A DNA stretch of 5,362 nucleotides from Bacilli bacterium (GTDB lineage Bacteria; Bacillota_I; Bacilli_A; RF39; UBA660): NCBI GenBank assembly GCA_028685445.1, contig JAQUDY010000075.1, positions 1 through 5,362 of the forward strand, read 5' to 3'. Under the pieces are notes generated by a model. The model was not told the origin of the DNA. It saw only the letters and a program-made list of their open reading frames with translations, and searched no databases. Positions within the stretch are counted from its first letter, which is position 1. Each line of letters starts with the position of its first letter. Positions 1-5,362 of this stretch are shown in pieces. The position numbers and the translations under genes are program-made.

Positions 1-170
1 ATATTTTTTGATTTTAATATTTGTTTTATATTTATTGAATGAACTTTGCAGAGACCTTCTACATCTTTTGGAACGAGCTTCGAATAATCTTCTATTACTT
101 TAGCTATTTTTAATTCTAAGTCTTCTTTATAAGGATTTATATTTAATATTTTACGATAAAAGTCTTCCAT
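1..170 (-). CDS. Unrecognised protein, N-terminal 56 codons only (runs off window)
   Basis: This is an open reading frame from the ATG at 170 to the window edge without a stop, giving 56 full codons. The protein begins MEDFYRKILNINPYKEDLEL and continues as a probably helical, Lys/Glu-rich segment. A stretch around residues 38-52 (EGLCKVHSINIKQIL) places a Cys and a His ahead of an amphipathic helix. That arrangement occurs in several cysteine-enzyme folds such as transglutaminase-like proteins, but nothing here proves it. The ATG follows the mutM stop codon with zero gap and in the same frame. No Shine-Dalgarno is visible in the roughly 25 bases upstream, so translation probably depends on termination-reinitiation from mutM. 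There is no other Met in the visible part. It is not coaE: the P-loop N-terminus expected of dephospho-CoA kinase is absent. Function unknown; the start is likely but not certain. Confidence 0.6.
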   Translation of the reverse strand, partial: MEDFYRKILNINPYKEDLELKIAKVIEDYSKLVPKDVEGLCKVHSINIKQILKSKN

Positions 171-977
171 TTATTTTTGACATATTTCACAATAATATGT
201 GCTTCTACCTCCTATTTTTATTTTTTTGATTTTGTTATTACAAATTTCACAAAGTTCATTTTCTCTTAAATGAACTTTTAAATATTTTTGATAATTCCCT
301 TCTACTCCAAGTGAAGAAGTATAACTTTTTATTGTAGTTCCTCCTTCTTTAATAGCTAGGTTTAATATCTTACATGAAGAATCAAGAAGATTATTTGTTT
401 CATTTCTTGTTAATTTATTTGCTAATTTTAAGGGATTAATTTTAGAATCATATAAGACTTCATTAACATAAATATTGCCTAAACCATTTATAATAGTTTG
501 ATCTAAAAGCACTGTTTTAATCGCTTTGTTTTTTTTATGAACCTCTTTATAAAAAGAATCTTTATCTAGATCAAAAGGTTCTTTTGCAAGTTTTTTTAAA
601 CTAGAATTATTTTCAAGATCTTCTTTTTTTATTAACTGCATTCTTCCGAACTTTCTTGTATCATGATAACGAAGAGATGTAGAGTCATTAAAATCAAAAA
701 TGATATGTTCATGTTTTGCTAAAGTGTCATTTTTGTTTTTTATAAAATATTTTCCTTCCATTCTTAAATGACTAATTAAAATATATTCATCAAAATTAAA
801 CAAAAGATATTTACCAATTGTGTTTATATCTTTTAACGTTTTATTAATAAGCAAATTAATATCTAAACTATTTGGATTTATTATTTTAGAGTATATTACT
901 TTAATATTAGATATTTTTTTGTTTTTTAACTTTTTTAGAACTTTAGCTACTGTTCTTACTTCTGGTAATTCTGGCAT
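171..977 (-). CDS. mutM: Formamidopyrimidine-DNA glycosylase (Fpg/MutM)
   Basis: This is a bifunctional DNA glycosylase/AP lyase that excises 8-oxoguanine and formamidopyrimidines and cleaves the strand by beta,delta-elimination; it is a cytosolic base-excision-repair enzyme. The 268 residues match the usual family length. The N-terminus MPELPEV supplies the catalytic Pro2 and Glu3 (numbering with Met). Lys56 in GKYLLF is the conserved phosphate-contacting lysine. HLRMEGKY (70-77) and YHDTRKFGRM (104-113) supply the Met73/Arg108/Phe110 intercalation triad. The helix-two-turn-helix is GLGNIYVNEVL (165-175), and GGTTIKSY (212-219) is the lesion-recognition loop region. The C-terminal zinc finger has Cys243, Cys246, Cys263 and Cys266 with GGRSTYYC before the last pair. 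MPELPEV rather than MPEGPE argues for Fpg over Nei. One departure is Arg8 where many homologs have Glu (PEVET), a position not known to be catalytic. The start is fixed by the motif and by AAAGGA 9 bases upstream. It overlaps the preceding gene by 22 bases and sits in the polA operon, where Pol I can fill the gaps it makes. Confidence 0.97.
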   Translation of the reverse strand: MPELPEVRTVAKVLKKLKNKKISNIKVIYSKIINPNSLDINLLINKTLKDINTIGKYLLFNFDEYILISHLRMEGKYFIKNKNDTLAKHEHIIFDFNDSTSLRYHDTRKFGRMQLIKKEDLENNSSLKKLAKEPFDLDKDSFYKEVHKKNKAIKTVLLDQTIINGLGNIYVNEVLYDSKINPLKLANKLTRNETNNLLDSSCKILNLAIKEGGTTIKSYTSSLGVEGNYQKYLKVHLRENELCEICNNKIKKIKIGGRSTYYCEICQK

Positions 978-1876
978 ACTGAATTTTCCTTTAATTTATT
1001 AAAGATAGGTAACATTTGAGAAATAATTATATCTTCCATCTCTAAGCCTATATCTTTCGATATTTCAGGATTAAAAATATTAGCAAATAACTTTAAGTAC
1101 TTTTGATATAATTCATCAAAACTATATTCTAATTTTTCATATAATTCTGGGTTAAGTTTTTCTTTTAGTGAATGTTTATTTTTATAAAATTGACTATTAA
1201 AGACTTCTTCTTGAAGATCAAATTTAGTAATAAATTTACTAATAAGAGTTGCTAAAGATTGATAGCCTTTAACTTTATAATCCGGTTCAAAATATAATTT
1301 CATTATGTTCTCTTCATCAAGTGCATTTAATCCCTCTTCTAAACCTACACCTGTTTCTTTAATTAGTTCTTTATTAACAATTAATCCTTCGTTATTGAGT
1401 TTATATACAGATTCAATTAAACCACTCCTAAGATATAATCTGTCTTCCTTAATTACAGCTTCTTGGTTATAAGATTTTATTAAATGTCCTATTTCATGAA
1501 TTAATGAAGAAATTAAAGCTTCATGATTATTAAAATCATTTATTATAATAATACTTCTTCTATCACCTAAAAAATATTTCTCATCTTTATAAAAAACATC
1601 ATAGTCTGTGAAATAGACTCCATTAGCTCTTTTAAGGTCTTCATTTTTAACGATGTTTTTTTGATTACTTGGATTTAAGTATCCTCTTTTGTTTAGCTCA
1701 TCATATATTACAGTTCCACCTGTTTTTATAACTATTTCAGTATTTAATAAAGCATCATAAATTATTTCTTTATAAATTGCCCCATAATAATTTACAAGAG
1801 CATTATATATTTCTTTTAATATTTTATGAGTTTTTTCTTCATAATTATATTTGTCGATAATTTTATTGAAATCCAT
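956..1876 (-). CDS. Uncharacterised cytosolic HExxH (zincin-like) putative metallopeptidase
   Basis: This is a 306-residue protein that I do not recognise as a named family. The clear motif is SLIHEIGHLI with His127, Glu128 and His131, the HExxH zinc-binding and catalytic signature of zincins, on a helix preceded by a hydrophobic strand (RSIIIIND, 107-114), as is usual in these folds. About 50 residues later GLEEGLNAL (179-186) resembles the glutamate-zincin third-ligand helix, making Glu181 (or Glu180) the likely third ligand. There is no signal peptide and no membrane segment, so it should act in the cytosol. The N-terminal ~60 residues and the region after ~205 look helical and Lys/Glu/Leu-rich. 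It begins 3 bases after the polA stop, with GAGGT 7 bases before its ATG, and overlaps mutM by 22 bases, so it is co-translated with two DNA-repair genes. Its substrate is unknown; a role in repair, such as proteolysis of DNA-bound protein, is only a guess from context. Confidence is high that the gene is real and moderate for metalloprotease activity. Confidence 0.85.
   Translation of the reverse strand: MDFNKIIDKYNYEEKTHKILKEIYNALVNYYGAIYKEIIYDALLNTEIVIKTGGTVIYDELNKRGYLNPSNQKNIVKNEDLKRANGVYFTDYDVFYKDEKYFLGDRRSIIIINDFNNHEALISSLIHEIGHLIKSYNQEAVIKEDRLYLRSGLIESVYKLNNEGLIVNKELIKETGVGLEEGLNALDEENIMKLYFEPDYKVKGYQSLATLISKFITKFDLQEEVFNSQFYKNKHSLKEKLNPELYEKLEYSFDELYQKYLKLFANIFNPEISKDIGLEMEDIIISQMLPIFNKLKENSVCQNYQK
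987..992 (-). promoter_or_regulatory. Shine-Dalgarno of mutM
   Basis: On the minus strand AAAGGA lies 9 bases before the mutM ATG at 977. It sits inside the last codons of the preceding HExxH gene, so mutM initiation occurs on mRNA still being translated from the upstream gene. This supports the chosen mutM start. Confidence 0.75.
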
Positions 1877-1879
1877 AAA

Positions 1880-4429
1880 CTATACCTCGTACCAATTATT
1901 ACCGTAGTCTACTCCAACTTTTATTGGTACTTTTAACTTTACTATATTTTCCATTATATCAACTACTAAGATTTCTAATTTTTCTTTTTCTTCTAATACA
2001 ACATCAAATATTAATTCATCATGAACTTGAAGAAGCATTTTACTTTTTAGGTTTTCTTTTGTTAACGTTTCATTTATTTTAACCATTGCCATTTTGATAA
2101 TATCTGCACTGGTTCCTTGAATTGGTGTATTAAGTGCTATTCTTTCTCCTGCTGATCTAACCATATAGTTTTTATTATTAATCTCTTCTATTACTCTTTT
2201 TCGATTAAATAGAGTTCTGACCGTTCCGTATTCTTTTGCTTCTTTAATTATATCTTCCATATAGTTTTTTACTCCTGGATATAATGTTAAATATTTATCT
2301 ATCAATTTCTTAGCTTCTACTGGAGAAAGTTTTAAATTTTCTCCTAAACCAAATCCGCTTATTCCATAAACAATTCCAAAAATTACTGCTTTTGCAGAAG
2401 AACGCTGGTTTTTAGTAACTAGATCCTCTGGAATATCATAAATATCACTTGCCACTTTAGTATGAATATCTGTTTTATTTATAAACGCTGATATTAATTC
2501 TTCTGATTGACTAATGTGTGCTAAAACTCTTAATTCTATTTGAGAGTAATCACATGCTAAAAACAAGTCATTAGTTGGTATAAATGCTTTTCTTACTTTT
2601 CGTCCTATCTCATCTCTAGTAGGAATATTTTGAAGATTTGGTTCAATACTTGATAATCTTCCAGTCCTGGTTAATGTTTGCTTATATATAGTATGGATTA
2701 AACCATCATTCATTATATAATTATTTAAACCTTCTAAATAGGTGCTGTTTAATTTAGATAAATTACGGTATTCTAAAATTGATTCAATGATTGGATGACT
2801 TCCTAATAATTTTTCTAAAGTTGTTGCATCTGTTTTGTAATTTTTTGTTGCAGTTTTACCTTTGGGTGTTAAACCTAAATGATCAAATAAAATCTCTCCT
2901 AGTTGTTTAGGACTACTAATATTAAACTCTTTTCCTGAATAATTATATATTTTACTAGAAAGATTTTCTAATTTTATTTTTACTTCTTCACTCATTTCCT
3001 TTAAAACTTTAGGATCACATTTTATTCCATGATGTTCCATTTTAGCTAATACTGTTACTAAAGGCATCTCTGTCTTATCAAATAAATTATACATATCTTC
3101 CATTTTTAATTTTTTTATTAGATCATCTCTTGTTTCAAATATATATCTTGCTTTAAGAGTTACATTTTGCATTAATACATTGACGCTTTTTAAAGATTCC
3201 TCATAAAATGAAGCTGGAATATTTTCGTTATTCATCACAAAAGCTAGATCCTCTTTTGCAGGATAATTTAACAAATAAAATGCAACCATTGTATCAAATA
3301 TCGTATTAGTATTAAAATCATTTAATAAGATTATATTTTTCTTTAAATCATATGTATATTTAATTGTTTCTTTATAAAATTCAAAAACCTCTTTAATTAA
3401 TTCAGGCTTAACAAAATAAGCGCTTTTACCATCATATATTCCCATTCCTAGAATTTCGCTTTGATGATAATTTAATTTATCACATTCTATATAATAAGAT
3501 ATTAACTTTGTTTTTTCTAGTTGACTAATATTATTTAATAATTTATATTCACTAGTAACTATAGGATGTTTTTTAGTGATGTTTTTCATTAACGAGTAAA
3601 ACTCTAATTCATTGAATATATTTTCTAAATTTTCATTAGGACCTAAATATTTCATGTTAGTAAGTTCTTCTGATAATGGAACTTCTCTATATATTGTGCA
3701 CATCTCTTTACTAAAAAAAGCACTTTCTTTTCCATTTATTAATCTTTCTTTTACTGCTCCTTTAATATTTTCAATATTTGCATATATATTTTCTAAAGTT
3801 CCATGTTCTTTAAGTAATTTTAATGCTGTTTTTTCTCCTATACCTTTTACTCCTGGAATATTATCTGATGCATCACCTGATAATGCTTTTAAATCAATTA
3901 TTCTGATTGGTTCTATACCATATTCTTCTCTAAATGTCTCTTCATTCATTCTAACATGATCTTTTTGTTTTAATAATTTTACATCTGTTTCAGAACTTAT
4001 TAATTGTAATAAATCTTTATCTGAAGAAACAATAGTAGCATCAAAATCCGGGTCTTTTTCTGTCATTAATGTAATTGTCCCAATAATGTCATCTGCTTCA
4101 TAATTTTCTACTTCATAGTATTTTATTCCCATTGCATCTAAGATTTCTCTTGCAATAGGCATTTGTTTTAGTAAATCACTTGGAGTTTCTTGTCTTCCAG
4201 CTTTATAATCTTCATATTTAAGATGTCTAAAGTTTTTTCCTATATCAAAAGCTACTGCCATATACTCTGGTTTTTCTTCATTAATGATTTTATTTATCAT
4301 AGTTACGAATCCATATAATGCGTTTGTAACAAATCCTTTGCTGTTTTTCATAAGCGCTCCACTATATAATGTTGCATAGTATGAACGAAACATTAAATTA
4401 TTCCCATCTACTAAAATTATTTTTTTCAT
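1880..4429 (-). CDS. polA: DNA polymerase I, with 5' nuclease and inactive proofreading domain
   Basis: This is family A DNA polymerase: it removes RNA primers and damaged strands with its 5' nuclease and fills the gaps. It has 849 residues, slightly shorter than Bacillus-type Pol I. Residues 1 to about 290 are the 5' nuclease: Asp8, Asp62 (VAFD), the EADD acidic cluster at 111-114, Asp137/Asp139 (SSDKDL), and SGDASDNIPGVKGIGEK (184-200) with the helix-hairpin-helix. Residues ~300-450 are a decayed 3'-5' exonuclease fold. By eye, the E. coli positions Asp355, Asp424 and Asp501 correspond to Tyr313, Asn365 and Thr433, so proofreading should be absent. Residues ~455-849 are the polymerase: motif A DYSQIELRVLAH (Asp627), motif B RSSAKAVIFGIVYG (Arg676, Lys680, Phe684, Tyr688), and motif C QVHDELIF (His803, Asp804, Glu805). 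Phe684 is the usual position discriminating against dideoxynucleotides. The start is supported by a Shine-Dalgarno 5 bases upstream and a promoter in the gap. The stop is TAG, unlike the TAA of its neighbours. It is first in the operon. Confidence 0.98.
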   Translation of the reverse strand: MKKIILVDGNNLMFRSYYATLYSGALMKNSKGFVTNALYGFVTMINKIINEEKPEYMAVAFDIGKNFRHLKYEDYKAGRQETPSDLLKQMPIAREILDAMGIKYYEVENYEADDIIGTITLMTEKDPDFDATIVSSDKDLLQLISSETDVKLLKQKDHVRMNEETFREEYGIEPIRIIDLKALSGDASDNIPGVKGIGEKTALKLLKEHGTLENIYANIENIKGAVKERLINGKESAFFSKEMCTIYREVPLSEELTNMKYLGPNENLENIFNELEFYSLMKNITKKHPIVTSEYKLLNNISQLEKTKLISYYIECDKLNYHQSEILGMGIYDGKSAYFVKPELIKEVFEFYKETIKYTYDLKKNIILLNDFNTNTIFDTMVAFYLLNYPAKEDLAFVMNNENIPASFYEESLKSVNVLMQNVTLKARYIFETRDDLIKKLKMEDMYNLFDKTEMPLVTVLAKMEHHGIKCDPKVLKEMSEEVKIKLENLSSKIYNYSGKEFNISSPKQLGEILFDHLGLTPKGKTATKNYKTDATTLEKLLGSHPIIESILEYRNLSKLNSTYLEGLNNYIMNDGLIHTIYKQTLTRTGRLSSIEPNLQNIPTRDEIGRKVRKAFIPTNDLFLACDYSQIELRVLAHISQSEELISAFINKTDIHTKVASDIYDIPEDLVTKNQRSSAKAVIFGIVYGISGFGLGENLKLSPVEAKKLIDKYLTLYPGVKNYMEDIIKEAKEYGTVRTLFNRKRVIEEINNKNYMVRSAGERIALNTPIQGTSADIIKMAMVKINETLTKENLKSKMLLQVHDELIFDVVLEEKEKLEILVVDIMENIVKLKVPIKVGVDYGNNWYEV
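1884..1888 (-). promoter_or_regulatory. Shine-Dalgarno of the HExxH gene, embedded in polA
   Basis: GAGGT on the minus strand is formed by the last two sense codons of polA (GAG GTA, Glu-Val) and lies 7 bases before the ATG at 1876. The ribosome finishing polA covers this site, and the stop and start codons are separated by only 3 bases, so translational coupling is expected. Confidence 0.75.
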
Positions 4430-4434
4430 AGTGA

Positions 4435-4440
4435 CACCTT
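4435..4440 (-). promoter_or_regulatory. Shine-Dalgarno of polA
   Basis: On the minus strand GAAGGTG resembles the GGAGGTG anti-SD complement; the AAGGTG core lies 5 bases before the polA ATG at 4429. It fixes that ATG as the start, as does the N-terminal strand that leads to Asp8. Confidence 0.75.
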
Positions 4441-4451
4441 CTTCTTATATT

Positions 4452-4480
4452 ATTATAATACATTTTTGCTTCTTTATAAA
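4452..4480 (-). promoter_or_regulatory. Probable sigma-A promoter of the polA operon
   Basis: On the minus strand there is a perfect -10 TATAAT (4457-4452), a 17-base spacer, and a -35-like TTTATA (4480-4475) that matches TTGACA at 4 of 6 positions. Transcription would start near 4445, leaving a leader of about 15 bases that holds little more than the Shine-Dalgarno. The -35 lies immediately downstream of the hairpin of the preceding gene. In such AT-rich DNA chance matches are common, but the spacing and the position directly before an operon make this one credible. Confidence 0.6.
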
Positions 4481-4482
4481 AT

Positions 4483-4509
4483 AAAAATAATCAATGGTTG
4501 ATTATTTTT
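4483..4509 (-). terminator. Probable intrinsic terminator of the 283-residue gene (stem potentially bidirectional)
   Basis: This is a perfect 12-bp inverted repeat: left arm AAAAATAATCAA at 4483-4494, 3-base loop at 4495-4497, right arm at 4498-4509. It begins 1 base after the stop codon of the upstream gene. Read on the minus strand, the right side of the stem ends in TTTTT followed by ATTTTAT, a U-rich tail. The stem holds only two G-C pairs, so it is weak by ordinary standards, but the perfect symmetry and the position between a stop codon and a promoter support termination. It would separate the upstream gene from the polA operon. Confidence 0.6.
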
Positions 4510-4510
4510 G

Positions 4511-5362
4511 TTAATTGTCTTTATATGGTAATCTTATATTGTCATAATTTCTATATTTTAATTTTTTTTCTGGATATTTTTTTACTTTTTTTTCTTCTAA
4601 TACTTTTTTAGGATTTTTTTTGCTGTGGCTAATTATACTAGCAATACTTCTATTAAGTGAGTTTTTATCTTTTTTTGATTTTAGTAAATTTAAATAATGA
4701 TGTTCTTCTAAATTCTCAACCTCTAATTCATCGATAATAGTTGGATCTTTAAAATAAAAACTTCCATCTGTTGTAAGTAATTTTTCTTTTATATTTTCAA
4801 AATTAAAACCATATAAAATCATTTGATTCTTTATTTTTTGATCTAAAGGTATCGTATTATTTTTAGTTAGAGTTTTATATATAGCTTCCTCTATATGATT
4901 AATTGGAGCATAAATATAGTTTATTCCTTCTTTTTTTATAACCGGTGTCGATTGAAAATTTAAAGCTAATAAACGATATAGCTCGGTTTTTTCTTCTGAG
5001 TCAATAAAATAATTAAAATCATTTCCTTCTATATAATCAATATTAGGATCAAATATTTTAGCCCAAAAATCTCTATCTTCCCATGTTAAAGTTAATTTAC
5101 CAGATTTCAAAGCTATATTTGGTGTATTATCGTATTTATATGCATAGACAATTATATTATCCAAATGATATATATAAGTATCTCTATTATAAAGTTTAAA
5201 AAAATATTTTGTTTGAGTATAGTAATCTAACATAATCTTATGAAGTGATTTTTGAATTATATAAGATTCTGTGCTAGCGGTTTTAATATAATTAAATTCT
5301 TTAATATCAGAACTATCTTCTTTAAATAGTTTTCTTTTATTGACTTCTTTTTTATAAAACAT
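4511..5362 (-). CDS. Unrecognised 283-residue protein with lysine-rich C-terminal tail (start at window edge)
   Basis: This reading frame spans the last 852 bases of the window and ends in TAA. I do not recognise its family. The body (residues ~20-225) is rich in aromatic residues, Asn, Asp and Ile, with alternating strands such as TYIYHLDNIIVYAYKYD and SGKLTLTWEDRDFW (87-100), suggesting a mixed alpha/beta globular domain. Residues ~228-271 form a strongly basic, probably disordered tail with many Lys-Lys pairs (KKNPKK, EEKKVKK, PEKKLK), which could contact nucleic acid or the ribosome. No signal peptide or membrane helix is seen, so it is probably cytosolic. The ATG coincides with the last three bases of the window. 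No upstream sequence is visible to show a Shine-Dalgarno, so this Met may be internal and the protein longer. It is probably not in the polA operon, because a hairpin and a promoter follow it. Function unknown. Confidence 0.75.
   Translation of the reverse strand: MFYKKEVNKRKLFKEDSSDIKEFNYIKTASTESYIIQKSLHKIMLDYYTQTKYFFKLYNRDTYIYHLDNIIVYAYKYDNTPNIALKSGKLTLTWEDRDFWAKIFDPNIDYIEGNDFNYFIDSEEKTELYRLLALNFQSTPVIKKEGINYIYAPINHIEEAIYKTLTKNNTIPLDQKIKNQMILYGFNFENIKEKLLTTDGSFYFKDPTIIDELEVENLEEHHYLNLLKSKKDKNSLNRSIASIISHSKKNPKKVLEEKKVKKYPEKKLKYRNYDNIRLPYKDN

Noticed and set aside
1..170. coaE (dephospho-CoA kinase) expected downstream of mutM
   Set aside because: The translated N-terminus lacks the GxxGxGKS/T P-loop that coaE carries at its start.
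171..977. Endonuclease VIII (Nei)
   Set aside because: The N-terminus is MPELPEV rather than the MPEGPE of Nei, and the length, Met/Arg/Phe triad and lid loop fit Fpg.
820..1002. Plus-strand ORF of 60 residues
   Set aside because: It lies antisense to mutM and the end of the HExxH gene. It is hydrophobic only because it is the complement of Lys/Asn-rich coding DNA, and it has no convincing ribosome-binding site.
3040..3540. Active 3'-5' proofreading exonuclease in PolA
   Set aside because: The three metal-binding aspartates seem to be replaced by Tyr, Asn and Thr.
3612..3959. Plus-strand ORF of 115 residues
   Set aside because: It is fully antisense to the highly conserved 5' nuclease part of polA. 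Its Ser/Phe/Pro-rich composition is typical of a shadow frame.
1..5362. CRISPR array, tRNA, rRNA, insertion sequence or toxin-antitoxin module
   Set aside because: There are no direct repeats with regular spacers, no cloverleaf or rRNA-like GC-richer segment, and no transposase motif. Coding density leaves only the 81-base gap unassigned.

Overview
The window is strongly AT-rich, with AAA/AAT/ATA-heavy codon use. It carries a single block of minus-strand genes, so transcription runs from high to low coordinates. The full-length Pol I has a decayed proofreading domain of the Bacillus type. That domain state, the low GC and the polA-mutM proximity point to a low-GC Firmicute, probably a Bacilli/Mollicutes-related gut-type lineage (RF39, Erysipelotrichia or Acholeplasma-like). 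This placement is inference, not proof. No TGA codon is used as Trp in the intact ORFs and none is used as a stop, so genetic codes 4 and 11 cannot be told apart here.

Layout in transcription order. (1) 5362-4511: a 283-residue lysine-tailed protein of unknown function. Its ATG lies exactly on the window edge, so its N-terminus is unverified. (2) 4510-4430: an 81-base gap with a 12-bp AT-rich hairpin followed by U-rich sequence (probable terminator), then a sigma-A-type promoter with a perfect TATAAT, then a Shine-Dalgarno for polA. (3) 4429-1880: polA. (4) 1876-956: a 306-residue cytosolic HExxH protein of unrecognised family, 3 bases after polA, with its Shine-Dalgarno inside the last polA codons. 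(5) 977-171: mutM (Fpg), overlapping the previous gene by 22 bases. (6) 170 to beyond position 1: an unrecognised ORF whose ATG directly abuts the mutM stop codon in the same frame.

Genes 3-6 look like one tightly packed, translationally coupled operon. PolA and MutM form a natural base-excision-repair pair: MutM removes oxidised purines and nicks the strand, and Pol I clears and fills the gap. The two less ordinary parts are the HExxH protein wedged between them and the unknown ORF downstream, at a place where Bacillus-type genomes often carry coaE. No mobile element, CRISPR array, tRNA or rRNA was seen. The only gene-free stretch is the 81-base gap.
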